The notes beneath the pieces are model-generated. The model searched no databases. It was given only the letters and a program-made list of their open reading frames with translations, and was not told where the DNA came from. The translations under genes and the position numbers were made by a program. A DNA stretch of 64,000 bases from contig JBCDAV010000001.1 in the NCBI GenBank assembly GCA_039184865.1, forward strand, positions 227,241 to 291,240. Reading direction: 5' to 3'. This DNA is from Thermohalobaculum sp039184865. Its GTDB lineage: Bacteria > Pseudomonadota > Alphaproteobacteria > Rhodobacterales > Rhodobacteraceae. Shown here one piece after another: positions 8,428-16,831 of the stretch (its first letter is position 1; the number at the start of each line of letters is the position of its first letter).

Positions 8428-9291
8428 GTGACCGAAGCACGCAAGAAACTGACGATCCCGGATCTGGCGGCCTGCAAAGCTGCGGGCGAGCGTCTCGTGA
8501 TGGTCGCGGTTGGCGAAGTTCTGACGGCGACCTGGGCGGAGCGCGCGGGCGTCGATATCGTGGGTGTCGGCGACAGCCTCGGCATGACGCTGCACGGGCA
8601 TGAAAACACGCTCGCGATGACCGTCGATCAGATGATCATGCATTGCCAGGCGGTGCGCCGTGGCGCGCCAAACACCTTCTGCCTTGTCTCGATGCCCTAC
8701 GGATCTTACGCAACGCCTGAGATCGCCGTCGTCAATGCCACCCGGCTGATGAAGGAGTCGGGCGCCGAAGCCGTCAAGCTGCAGGGCGGCCGCGAGATGT
8801 TTCACATCATCAAGGCCGTCGCCGATGCCGGCATTCCGGTGATGAGCCATGTCGGCCTGCTGCCGCACAGAGTCCACATGCTGGGCGGCTTCAAGATGCA
8901 GGGCCGGACGGCGGAAGACGCCCTCAAGATCATCGACAATGCCCGCGCCATCGAGGAGGCCGGCGCCATTGGGCTGGAAATCGAGGCGATGCCCTACGAG
9001 GTCGGCAAGGCCGTCGACGAAGCGGTCTCGATCTTCACGTTCTCGATCGGCGCGGGGTCTGCCGGAACCTGCCAATTGCTGAACGGTTACGATCTGATCG
9101 GCGCGTTCGACACGTTCAAACCGAAATTCGCCAAGCGCTACGGAAACATCGCCGAAATCGCCACGCAGGCCTTCACGGACTACGCAGCCGAGGTTCGCGC
9201 CGGGACGTTCCCCGACGCCGACCATTCCTACAAGATGAACCCTGAAGAATCCGAGAAGTTGGCCCGAGCCCTGGGAGGAAATGATGGCTGA
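8428..9291 (+). CDS. PanB-like protein with altered metal site
   Basis: A 287-residue TIM-barrel of the ketopantoate hydroxymethyltransferase family, starting at GTG (8428) after TGGGAGG. GDSLGM (Asp49), AVRRGAPNT, KLQGG (Lys117), SHVGLLPH (His141), the glutamate in LEIEAMP (Glu186) and the IGAG loop are all in family order. In E. coli PanB the Mg ligands are the Asp of GDSLG, an Asp in the strand before the P-(F/Y) turn and the Glu of KIEGG. Here the second is Ser88 and the third Gln119. It is therefore probably not the housekeeping panB product but a paralogue with other chemistry. Its operon (dioxygenase, Rieske oxygenase) has no other pantothenate gene. Confidence 0.8.
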   Translation: MTEARKKLTIPDLAACKAAGERLVMVAVGEVLTATWAERAGVDIVGVGDSLGMTLHGHENTLAMTVDQMIMHCQAVRRGAPNTFCLVSMPYGSYATPEIAVVNATRLMKESGAEAVKLQGGREMFHIIKAVADAGIPVMSHVGLLPHRVHMLGGFKMQGRTAEDALKIIDNARAIEEAGAIGLEIEAMPYEVGKAVDEAVSIFTFSIGAGSAGTCQLLNGYDLIGAFDTFKPKFAKRYGNIAEIATQAFTDYAAEVRAGTFPDADHSYKMNPEESEKLARALGGNDG

Positions 9292-10120
9292 TGGACAGAT
9301 GACCGACATCAAGTCGACCTACGACCGCGACGGATTTTATTTTCCGATGCGCGCGATGAGCGCCCAGGAGGCGGCCGGCTACCGCGCGAAACTCGAGGCG
9401 CATGAGGCAGAGCATGGCGGTCCGTTGCAATCGGCCATGCGCCACGAGATGCACTATCTCTTCACATGGGCCGATGAGTTGATCCGCCATCCGAAGATCC
9501 TCGATGCCGTCGAGGCGGTGATCGGGCCGAACATCCTGTGCTGGGCGACGAACTTCTTCATCAAGGAGCCGAACACGAACGACTTCGTGAGCTGGCACCA
9601 GGACGCCACCTATTGGGGGCTTGAGCCTGCCGATCAGATCATAACGGCATGGCTTGCACTGTCGGACGCGCCCGTGGAATCCGGCGCGATGAAGTTCGTG
9701 GCCGGAAGTCATGAATGGGGTCAGGCGAACCATCAGGACACGTTTCACGAGGACAATCTGCTGAGCCGCGGCCAGGAAATCGCGGTCGATGTAGACGAAG
9801 AGGACGCGACCAACGTTCCGTTGAAGGCAGGCGAATTCAGTCTTCACCACGTGCTGCTGGCGCACGGATCGAGCCCAAACACCACGAACGACCGGCGCAT
9901 CGGCCTCGCGATCCGCTACATCCCGACGACCGTGCGCCAGACCAAGATCCGCGACGCGGCTGTGCTGGTTCGCGGCGTGGACGAGTACAATCATTTCGAC
10001 GGGCTTCCGGCGCCGAAGGCCGATCTGGATGAGCAGGCCATTGCGACGCACGCAGACGCCACCGACCGGATGCGCCGCGCGGTCTACTCGGAAACGGACG
10101 TGACGGAGTTCCGCCCCTAG
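9281..10120 (+). CDS. Phytanoyl-CoA dioxygenase (PhyH) family oxygenase
   Basis: A 279-residue Fe(II)/2-oxoglutarate oxygenase overlapping the end of the PanB-like gene. It has the facial triad WHQDATYWG (His106, Asp108) and a distal His195 in LLAHGSSPN, with Arg206 in DRRIGLAIRYIP placed to bind 2-oxoglutarate. KFVAGSHEWG and PLKAGEFSLHH are typical family stretches. It should hydroxylate a small substrate in the cytoplasm; substrate unknown. Two adjacent ATG codons (9281, 9284) both fit. Gene order with the Rieske oxygenase suggests consecutive oxidations. Confidence 0.87.
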   Translation: MMADGQMTDIKSTYDRDGFYFPMRAMSAQEAAGYRAKLEAHEAEHGGPLQSAMRHEMHYLFTWADELIRHPKILDAVEAVIGPNILCWATNFFIKEPNTNDFVSWHQDATYWGLEPADQIITAWLALSDAPVESGAMKFVAGSHEWGQANHQDTFHEDNLLSRGQEIAVDVDEEDATNVPLKAGEFSLHHVLLAHGSSPNTTNDRRIGLAIRYIPTTVRQTKIRDAAVLVRGVDEYNHFDGLPAPKADLDEQAIATHADATDRMRRAVYSETDVTEFRP

Positions 10121-10153
10121 CACACGCAGACAGCAAGCGAATGGAAGCGAGCG

Positions 10154-11239
10154 ATGAACAAACAGACCGAGATCTTCCCGAACGGGCAGCGCATTCCGAA
10201 CGGGATGCTGCAGGACAACTATCCGCGCAACATGTGGTGGGTCGCGGCGCATTCACGGGAGGTGACGACCAAGCCTCTCGCGCGCTGGATCCTCGAGACG
10301 CCCGTGGTGCTCTATCGACTGGAGGACGGCACCCCTGCTGCGCTCTATGACCGGTGCCCGCACCGATGGGCGCCGCTGTCGGAAGGTCACGTGGATGGCG
10401 ACAAGATCGTCTGCCCGTACCACGGCATGGAGTTCAACACCGAAGGGCTCTGCACAAAGGCGCCGACCCAGCACATGAAGCCGCGCCGGGCCGAGATCCC
10501 GTCCTACGCGGTGCGTGAGGCCGGTGCTTTCATCTGGATCTGGATGGGCGATCAGGACGCGATCGACCGCGACCCGCCCGAGGTCGGTTATCAGGTCGAT
10601 CCGGGCTGGTCGTTCATCGACGGCTACTACGAGGTCGGCGCGAACTGGGTGCTGATCCGCGAGAACGTGATGGACCTGACCCACATCGCGTTCCTGCACA
10701 AGAACACGTTCAAGCAGAACGACTGGATCACGCCGCCCGATCACTACATGGAGGGCGAGACGGTCTGCTACGAGCAGGACTTCGATCTCGCGCCGCTCTC
10801 GCCGCTGTTCTGCGCCGGGATGGGCCTGCCCGAGGACAAACCGATCAAACGCGTGCAGAAGGGGCGGATGCCGTCACTGGCGATCTCGTTCTCGGACTGG
10901 TGCGTGCACGATCCGGCACCCGAGGAAGGTCGCCGTGCGGATTTCGTAATGCGCGGCTGCCATATCGTGACGCCCGCGCAGCGCGGCCGCACACACTATT
11001 TCTGGGGTGCCGCGTTCGACGTGCCGGAGATCTCCGACGAGGTCGCCGATAAGACCAAGGCGAGCATCGTTGCAGCGTTCGATGAGGACAAACACCTGCT
11101 CGAAATCATGCAGCGACAGATTTCCGAGGACCCGCGCGGCATGGACTATCTCGAAGTCACGCTCGGCGCTGACGGTGCCGGGATTTTCGTGAGGCGAATC
11201 CTCAACAAGAAACTGGCGGCCGAAGGCAGATCGCTCTGA
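10154..11239 (+). CDS. Rieske non-haem iron oxygenase, VanA/PobA-like
   Basis: A 361-residue oxygenase component. The Rieske cluster ligands are Cys68, His70 (DRCPHRWAPLSEG) and Cys87, His90 (VCPYHGMEF). The mononuclear iron site is the ENVMDLTHIAFLH segment (Asp174, His177, His182). Length and layout fit the single-subunit O-demethylase/oxygenase group (VanA-like) rather than two-subunit ring dioxygenases. Electrons must come from a reductase, and none is encoded within several kilobases, so it must borrow one. Third gene of the presumed MarR-controlled unit. Confidence 0.88.
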   Translation: MNKQTEIFPNGQRIPNGMLQDNYPRNMWWVAAHSREVTTKPLARWILETPVVLYRLEDGTPAALYDRCPHRWAPLSEGHVDGDKIVCPYHGMEFNTEGLCTKAPTQHMKPRRAEIPSYAVREAGAFIWIWMGDQDAIDRDPPEVGYQVDPGWSFIDGYYEVGANWVLIRENVMDLTHIAFLHKNTFKQNDWITPPDHYMEGETVCYEQDFDLAPLSPLFCAGMGLPEDKPIKRVQKGRMPSLAISFSDWCVHDPAPEEGRRADFVMRGCHIVTPAQRGRTHYFWGAAFDVPEISDEVADKTKASIVAAFDEDKHLLEIMQRQISEDPRGMDYLEVTLGADGAGIFVRRILNKKLAAEGRSL

Positions 11240-11279
11240 AGTCGTTGATGGTGGTTCGGGGATCGGGCGCTGTGCGGCA

Positions 11280-11729
11280 CTAGTCTTCCGCGATGTCCTC
11301 GGACCAAAGTTCGGGTTTTTCTTCGATGAACCGGGTCATCAGCGCGATGCAGTCCGGGTCGTCGGCGACAATGACCTCGACGCCGCGGCTGCGCAGAAAC
11401 TCTTCATTGCCGCCGAAGGTCGTGTTCTCGGCGATAACGACGCGCGGGATGCCGAACTGCACGATGGTGCCCGAGCACATCATGCATGGGCTCAACGACG
11501 TATAGAGCGTCGTATCGCGATAGGTCCGCTGCCGCCCTGCTTTGCGCAGCGCATCCATCTCGCCATGCGCAATCGGGTCGCCCTGCTGGACTCGCTGGTT
11601 GCGACCCTGGGCGACGACCTCGCTGCCGCGTGCCAGCACCGATCCGATCGGGCAGCCGCCTTCGTCGAAGCCGGCCTTGGCTTCATCATAGGCGATCCGG
11701 ATCATCTTCGCGTCGATGTCAGTCAGCAC
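11280..11729 (-). CDS. Cytosine deaminase-like enzyme (yeast Fcy1 type)
   Basis: A 149-residue member of the zinc-dependent CDA fold. The zinc site is HGEMDAL (His55, catalytic Glu57) and SLSPCMMCSGTI (Cys82, Cys85). The stretch DTTLYTSLSPCMMC, then the C-terminal VIVADDPDCIALMTRFIEE ending in WSEDI, follows fungal cytosine deaminase closely, unlike the larger TIM-barrel CodA of E. coli. GTG at 11729 is preferred to the ATG at 11750 because GGAGAG sits 5-10 bp before it. Likely reaction: deamination of cytosine or a related ring. It follows a transport operon on the same strand and faces the Rieske gene tail to tail. Confidence 0.85.
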   Translation of the reverse strand: MLTDIDAKMIRIAYDEAKAGFDEGGCPIGSVLARGSEVVAQGRNQRVQQGDPIAHGEMDALRKAGRQRTYRDTTLYTSLSPCMMCSGTIVQFGIPRVVIAENTTFGGNEEFLRSRGVEVIVADDPDCIALMTRFIEEKPELWSEDIAED

Positions 11730-11838
11730 TGAATCTCTCCACCTCGTCACCCAACCCTACAGTGTCCCATGCGCGGCGCAGCGCTTGTGATGCGCTGCCG
11801 ATGCGGGAGCGCGGCACGCCAAGGCTGCACGATCCGCT

Positions 11839-12723
11839 TCACGATTGCGGCTCCGCATAATAAGGCAACGCTTCGACCCGGGGCGAGTATGCGCCAGAGC
11901 TTGCCAGAGCGTCCATATGGTCGGCAATCCCGCCCAGTGTCGTGAACCAGACGTCGCGGGTCTCTAGCGTGCGCTCGATCCACTGCTCGACCTCCCGCCA
12001 TCGCGCCAACCGCCCGGTCAGAAACGGATGGACGATCAACATGAAGAACCCGCCCGCCTCGTATTGGGCTTCGAACTCCTCCCAGAAACCTTTCAGCCCC
12101 TCGGACGGCGCGCGCACCGGCATCATGTAGCCAATCTCGTCGTAGTGCGCGAACGGCGGCCAGTCGTCGGTGCCCCAATGCACCGGCATCTCCCAGAGGT
12201 CGCCCCCAGGCGTGGTCATGCGATACGGAATGTCGTCCGCCATCAATGAGCTGTCATATCGAAAGCCGTGCTGCACGAGCAGGTCGATGACCTGCTGCGT
12301 CACGTTATAGACGGGCGCGCGGTAACCCTGAGGATACGCGCCTACGATCCGTTGGTGAGCGTCGAGGGCCTTCTCGAAGGCCTCGATCTGCGGCGCGCCC
12401 TTGGTGACGATCGGGTCCTCGTGAATCCAGCCGTGATGGCCGATCTCGTGCCCGCCGTGCAGGATCGCCTCGACGGCTTCGGGATAGGTCTCGAGGCACC
12501 AGCCCGGAACGAAGAACGACTGCGTCAACCCGAAGCGCCGGTAGGTGTCGAGGATGCGCGGGATCGCGACAGTCGGTCCGTAGCGCCCCATGCTGATCGG
12601 GTAGAGCCTGTCAAATCCGTCCTTCGGTCGCGCGATCTGGATCAGGCTGTCGGCGTCCATGTCGAACGTGATTGCCACGGCGCACTTGGCGCCATTCGGC
12701 CAGGGGATCGGGTTGAGGATCAT
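11839..12723 (-). CDS. Polysaccharide-deacetylase-fold hydrolase (PuuE/HpPgdA-like)
   Basis: A 294-residue NodB-type (beta/alpha) barrel. The metal and catalytic motif is AITFDMDADSL (Asp21, Asp23), followed by GHEIGHHGWIHED with His97-x3-His101, RAPVYNVT as motif 3, and FFMLIVHPF near the end. No signal peptide, so it is cytoplasmic. This subgroup includes allantoinase PuuE and HpPgdA. Beside a nucleobase-type deaminase and an ABC importer, hydrolysis of a cyclic amide or ureide is more likely than polysaccharide deacetylation; this is inference. The ATG at 12723 overlaps the ATPase stop (ATGA), showing operon membership. Confidence 0.83.
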   Translation of the reverse strand: MILNPIPWPNGAKCAVAITFDMDADSLIQIARPKDGFDRLYPISMGRYGPTVAIPRILDTYRRFGLTQSFFVPGWCLETYPEAVEAILHGGHEIGHHGWIHEDPIVTKGAPQIEAFEKALDAHQRIVGAYPQGYRAPVYNVTQQVIDLLVQHGFRYDSSLMADDIPYRMTTPGGDLWEMPVHWGTDDWPPFAHYDEIGYMMPVRAPSEGLKGFWEEFEAQYEAGGFFMLIVHPFLTGRLARWREVEQWIERTLETRDVWFTTLGGIADHMDALASSGAYSPRVEALPYYAEPQS

Positions 12724-13778
12724 GCGCCCTCCGTCAATACATGGGCGGCTTCGGCGGGCCAGTTCAGATGGAATGTGCCGCCTGCATGGATGTCCAGATC
12801 GGACAGCGCACGTTCCTGCACCTGAACCTTCAATTCGGTCCCGTCCGAGGCTTCGAGAAACAGTGTCACCATCGCGCCGACGAATTCCTCCGAGATCAGC
12901 GTGCACGCGATCGATGCGGCGGAGGCATCGCGCGAGATCTGGACGAGATCGGCCGAGACTATGAGCGAGGCCGCCTGTCCCATTGGCAATGCAGCAGCAG
13001 TCCGGAACGTTCCGAGCGACGTCTCGACGCCGTCCGGCGTCGCCGTTCCACTCAGGATATTGTTGCGTCCGACGAACTCGGCGACGAAGCGCGAGGCCGG
13101 TACGCGGTAGATCTCCCGCGCCGATCCGACCTGCGCGATCCGCCCCTGGGACATGATCACCACGCGGTCGGCCATGGCAAAGGCCTCGGATTGTGAATGG
13201 GTGACATAAACGAAAGTGATCCCGAGTTCGCGTTGCAAGCGTGTCAGCACGCCCTGCATCCGGATCACGAGGTGTGCGTCGAGCGCCGACAGGGGCTCAT
13301 CCAGCAGAAGGATCTGCGGTTCCGTCACCAGCGACCGCGCCAAGGCGACGCGCTGGCGCTGCCCGCCCGAAAGCGTCTCGACATTGCGCTCGGCGAACTG
13401 CCCGATTTCCAGCCGTTCCAGCCAGTCGGTTGCCCTGCGTTTGCGCTCGGTCGGTTCGACGCCGCGCATCTTCAGCCCGAACTCGACATTCTCGCGGGCA
13501 TTCAGGAACGGGAACAGCGCGAGAGACTGCCAGACCATCGGCGTGTCGCGCTCGTGCACCGGCACATCGTTCATCAGCTTGCCGCCGATCCGGATCTCGC
13601 CTTCTGTGGGCGCCTCCAGACCGGCCAGCATCCTCAGCGTTGTGGTCTTGCCGCAGCCTGACGGCCCCATGATCGCGATGAACTCGCCCGCACCGATTTC
13701 CAGATCGAGCGTGTGCACGGCCGTGAAATCGCCGAAGCGTTTGACGACGTTGGTGAGGGTGACGAGCGGCTCGGTCAT
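12720..13778 (-). CDS. ABC importer ATPase (PotA-like)
   Basis: A 352-residue nucleotide-binding subunit. Walker A GPSGCGKTTTLRML, ABC signature LSGGQRQRVALARSL, Walker B ILLLDEPLSALD and switch VYVTHSQSEAF are all intact. The last 110 residues form a TOBE-type regulatory domain (about 245-352). The ATG at 13778 overlaps the stop of permease 2. It belongs to the spermidine/putrescine/iron class by sequence style; the transported ligand is not readable from the ATPase. Confidence 0.92.
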   Translation of the reverse strand: MTEPLVTLTNVVKRFGDFTAVHTLDLEIGAGEFIAIMGPSGCGKTTTLRMLAGLEAPTEGEIRIGGKLMNDVPVHERDTPMVWQSLALFPFLNARENVEFGLKMRGVEPTERKRRATDWLERLEIGQFAERNVETLSGGQRQRVALARSLVTEPQILLLDEPLSALDAHLVIRMQGVLTRLQRELGITFVYVTHSQSEAFAMADRVVIMSQGRIAQVGSAREIYRVPASRFVAEFVGRNNILSGTATPDGVETSLGTFRTAAALPMGQAASLIVSADLVQISRDASAASIACTLISEEFVGAMVTLFLEASDGTELKVQVQERALSDLDIHAGGTFHLNWPAEAAHVLTEGA

Positions 13779-14560
13779 GCGCGGGCGACCTTTGAAATGA
13801 AGAAGACCTGCGCGAGCACGACCAGCGTTATCGAGGTCAGGAACACCAGCGAGCCGATCGCGTTGACCTGCGGATCGATATTGCCCTGCACGATCTCCAG
13901 GATAATCACCGGCACCGTCTTGTTGAGGCCGGAGACGAACCACGCCACGGCGAACTCATCGAAGGACACGGCTGCGGTCAGGCAGGCCGCTGAGATGATC
14001 GCCGGGCGGCAGAACGGCAGGATAACTTCGCGCAGGGCCCGCCACTCGGACGCGCCGAGGTTCCAGGCGGCGGCCTCGAGGTTTGCGTCGATCTGATTCA
14101 GCCGCAGCCGGATCACGGCCATCGCGAATGGCGCGGTTAGAACGGAATGCGCGATGATCACGGACCAGAGCTGGCCCGATGCGCCGATCCAGCTCAGCCA
14201 GGCCAGCATCGCAAGTGCCATGATGATCAGAGGGATCGTCGGCGGCAGCAGGATCAGCGCCAGGTACGGTCCCTTCAAGCGGAAGCTGAACCGGTAGTCG
14301 GTATAGGCCGTGCAGAACCCCAGCAGCGTCGCGATCACGCTGGTCGACAGCGACACGATAACCGAGTTGATCGCGGCCTCGCCGATCTCAGGATCGGCAA
14401 AGATCGTCTTGTACCAGTGCGTCGTGAAACTGCCGAGCGGGATCGTCGGGAACCGGTCTGAATTGAACGAGAAGACGACCGAGAACAGGATCGGTGAGAA
14501 GATGAACACGAAGACCAGCGCCAGCCAGCCAAACAGAACGATCGGCAGGATGCGGGTCAT
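13775..14560 (-). CDS. ABC importer permease 2 (PotC-like)
   Basis: A 261-residue inner-membrane permease with about six hydrophobic helices, starting MTRILPIVLFGWLALVFVFI. The cytoplasmic EAA loop is readable as LEAAAWNLGASEWRALREVI, followed by the usual LP-F pattern (LPFCRPAI). Start and stop codons overlap both neighbours by 4 bp, so it is tightly coupled to permease 1 and the ATPase. Confidence 0.9.
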   Translation of the reverse strand: MTRILPIVLFGWLALVFVFIFSPILFSVVFSFNSDRFPTIPLGSFTTHWYKTIFADPEIGEAAINSVIVSLSTSVIATLLGFCTAYTDYRFSFRLKGPYLALILLPPTIPLIIMALAMLAWLSWIGASGQLWSVIIAHSVLTAPFAMAVIRLRLNQIDANLEAAAWNLGASEWRALREVILPFCRPAIISAACLTAAVSFDEFAVAWFVSGLNKTVPVIILEIVQGNIDPQVNAIGSLVFLTSITLVVLAQVFFISKVARA

Positions 14561-15393
14561 GCCGAGGCCCTCTTGCGATAGGCCAGCCAGATCGCGGACG
14601 CTGCAATCGTGAACAGCGTCAGCATCATCATCACGGCGACCACGGCGGCGCGCGGCCATTGCTGGCCGGACTTGGTGGTGTCGATGATCAGGATCGGGAG
14701 GGTCGGCGGTTTTGACCCACCAAGATAATAGGGTGCCACGAAGTCGCCGAAGGATAGGATGAAACAGAACAATGCCGCCACGATCAGCCCGGTCTTTGCC
14801 AGCGGGATCACCACGGTCCAGATTACCCTTGCCGGCCGGCAGCCAAGATTGCGCGCCGCCTGTACGAGGTTGCGGTCGATATTTGCGAGCGCAATGGTTT
14901 GCAGGATCACCACCAGCGGAAGCGTCAGTGTCAGATAGCCGACGATGGTCCCGAATGGTGTGTTCAGCATGGTGTAGGGGCCGAGGCCGACGAAGCCGAT
15001 CCCGGCGTTGATCACCCCCGACTCGGCGAGGATCACGTACCAGGAGAACGTTCGCACGAGATAGGACGTGAAGAACGGGATGATCAGCAGGAAGATCGCC
15101 CAGCGCCGGATCGCGTCCGAGACCCGAAACGCCAGGGTCCAAGCGACCGGAAAGGCGACCAGCGTTGCCGTCACGGTGGACAGCGCAGCCATGTAGAGCG
15201 TGTACCAGTAGCTGTCCCAGACGTAGCCGCGTGTCAGCATTCGAGACCAGTTCTTGAGCTCGAACGCTTCCTCCATGCGGTAGTTCTTCACGAGGAAGAA
15301 TGACATAGCGACCATGAAGACCAGCGGCCCGATGAAGAACAAAGCCTGCCACAGGATGATCGGGAGGCGGAATGTGAGGGCGAAGCGTGTCAT
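14557..15393 (-). CDS. ABC importer permease 1 (PotB-like)
   Basis: A 278-residue permease starting MTRFALTFRLPIILWQALF, with about six membrane helices. Its EAA-type loop is NLVQAARNLGCRPARVIWTV, followed by VIPLAKTGLI. The ATG at 15393 is adopted for its natural N-terminus; a TTG at 15417 in frame is an alternative. It is separated from the binding-protein gene by about 210 bp that contain a GC-rich hairpin, a usual arrangement for giving the binding protein higher expression. Confidence 0.88.
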   Translation of the reverse strand: MTRFALTFRLPIILWQALFFIGPLVFMVAMSFFLVKNYRMEEAFELKNWSRMLTRGYVWDSYWYTLYMAALSTVTATLVAFPVAWTLAFRVSDAIRRWAIFLLIIPFFTSYLVRTFSWYVILAESGVINAGIGFVGLGPYTMLNTPFGTIVGYLTLTLPLVVILQTIALANIDRNLVQAARNLGCRPARVIWTVVIPLAKTGLIVAALFCFILSFGDFVAPYYLGGSKPPTLPILIIDTTKSGQQWPRAAVVAVMMMLTLFTIAASAIWLAYRKRASA

Positions 15394-15486
15394 CGAACTG
15401 CCGCGCGCGATCGACAATCTGACTGAAGGTCACCTCTCGCCGGGGAGCCAGAGGCCGCGCCTCGCCCCGATGCCCAGCATCGGACA

Positions 15487-15514
15487 GCGCCCGACCGCCC
15501 CCACGGGCGGGCGC
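15487..15514 (-). terminator. GC-rich hairpin between binding-protein and permease genes
   Basis: GCGCCCG (15487-15493) pairs with CGGGCGC (15508-15514), 7 perfect GC-rich pairs around a 14-base loop. It lies 91 bp after the binding-protein stop on the coding strand. There is no strong T-run, so it may be an attenuator or an mRNA 3'-end stabiliser rather than a full terminator. Such intercistronic hairpins often explain the excess of binding protein over membrane subunits. Confidence 0.45.
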
Positions 15515-15604
15515 TAATGCGCCCACCCTCGGTCGGCCGCTGCCAATGGCGTTCTCGAAAGCACATAGATGGCCGCACGGTCCGGAGCCGCGGTCGTCGC
15601 TGGC

Positions 15605-16726
15605 TCAGGCGTTCTTGTATTCGGACCAGAAGTCGTTCCAGTCCTCCAGCGTCTGCTGAACCGGAATATCACGGTAGTGGATGCTGCCGTTCCTGATCAG
15701 CGTGATCGGATCCATCGGATTGCCGTCGACCTGGTTGGTGCGTTCGGCCTCCTTCGGGTCCGCGGCGATCAACGCGGCCCGGCCAGCTTTCGTGATCGCA
15801 TTGCCGGGATAGGCCGCCATCTGGGCCGATTTTACCTGGCCTTCCGGCGAAAGCATGTACTGCATGAAGGATTTCACGATATCCGCCTTCTCCGAGCCCT
15901 TGCCGATGCAGTAGCTCTCGGTCCACTGAATACCGCCCTCGTTCGGAATGACCGAGGCGACCGGCGCGCCGTCCTTCTCGAGAACACCGGTGATCCAGTC
16001 GCCGATGCCGCACATCGCCAGCATCTCGCCGTTCTTCAGCCCGTTGAACGTGCCGCCATAGTCAAAATAGCCACCGACCTGCGGACGCAAGCTCATCGTT
16101 GTTTCCTGAACCGCGTCCCACCTGGCATCGTCGAGATCCCACAAGCCCGCGCCGTTGCCGTTGTAGAGGCTCATCATGCCTAAGGTCGGCAAGTGCCAGT
16201 CGAAATGCCCTACCTTGCCCTTCACGTTCTCCTTCCAGAAGCACTTGTAGGACATAGCTTCCTCGGCGCTGATCGCCGTGGTGTTGTAGCTGACGCCGAG
16301 ATGGCCGAAGCGCACCATCATCGAGAACAGGGTATCGCCGTCCCAGTGTCCCGGGAACTTGGTAAAGTCCTCGTGCAGCATGTCATCGAACGGGAAGTCG
16401 TCGGCGTTCAGCGGCTCGATATAGCCGGCGGCGTTGAGCTGCTGCACGAACTCGGCATCAGACAAGATCACGTCATAGGTTCCTGGAGGCGACTGCGCGA
16501 TCAGCGCCAGCATGTTATCGCCGCCGGCGTAGTATTTCGGTTTGAACTTGACGTTGTTGGCTTCTTCGAAGGCGCCGACGATGTCTGGTTCCCCGTGTCC
16601 GTACCAGGCCAGCATGTTGAGTTCCGTCGTCTGCGCCCAAGCGCGGCCCACGAAAGGCGCGCTCAGCGCGGTCGCTCCGGCCAATGCTATAATTTCGCGC
16701 CGCGTCGGCTTCAGCAGCTTGGTCAT
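15605..16726 (-). CDS. ABC importer substrate-binding protein (PotD-like), Tat-exported
   Basis: A 373-residue extracytoplasmic binding protein. The leader KPTRREIIALAGATALSAPF with cleavage near GRAWAQ is a twin-arginine-type signal. The mature part begins TELNMLAWYGHGEPDIVGAF, the polyamine/iron binding-protein style, with typical later elements GTYDVILSD, SYNTTAIS and IVKSFMQYMLSPEGQ. First gene of the minus-strand operon running to about 11839, possibly 11280. The ligand is unknown; the deaminase, PRTase and nucleoside phosphorylase nearby make a nitrogen heterocycle or nucleoside an attractive guess. Confidence 0.9.
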   Translation of the reverse strand: MTKLLKPTRREIIALAGATALSAPFVGRAWAQTTELNMLAWYGHGEPDIVGAFEEANNVKFKPKYYAGGDNMLALIAQSPPGTYDVILSDAEFVQQLNAAGYIEPLNADDFPFDDMLHEDFTKFPGHWDGDTLFSMMVRFGHLGVSYNTTAISAEEAMSYKCFWKENVKGKVGHFDWHLPTLGMMSLYNGNGAGLWDLDDARWDAVQETTMSLRPQVGGYFDYGGTFNGLKNGEMLAMCGIGDWITGVLEKDGAPVASVIPNEGGIQWTESYCIGKGSEKADIVKSFMQYMLSPEGQVKSAQMAAYPGNAITKAGRAALIAADPKEAERTNQVDGNPMDPITLIRNGSIHYRDIPVQQTLEDWNDFWSEYKNA

Positions 16727-16796
16727 TCTCGCTCTCCTGTTGGCGTGGTTTTACAATATCCAACCGTTTTTTGTGCAGTGCGGCAACAGATTTCTT

Positions 16797-16810
16797 TGAC
16801 CATGCGGTCA
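16797..16810. promoter_or_regulatory. Inverted repeat TGACC-N4-GGTCA between divergent operons
   Basis: A 5+5 bp palindrome (TGACCATGCGGTCA) in the 105-bp gap between the binding-protein start (16726, minus) and the BtpA-family start (16832, plus). Its placement would let one regulator control both directions. The sequence is short enough to arise by chance, so this is tentative. Confidence 0.3.
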
Positions 16811-16831
16811 GGCATTCGCTAGGCTTCCGGC

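Noticed and set aside
8428..9291. Calling this gene the housekeeping panB
   Set aside because: Two Mg-ligand positions are changed and the neighbours are oxygenases, so a functional name would mislead.
13775..15526. Single 583-codon frame joining permease 2 with upstream sequence
   Set aside because: The upstream half is the wrong frame of permease 1, which itself has clear membrane helices and an EAA loop in another frame. The real start of permease 2 is 14560.
16797..16810. Firm operator call for TGACC-N4-GGTCA
   Set aside because: Only 5+5 bp and expected occasionally by chance; kept as a low-confidence site rather than a finding.
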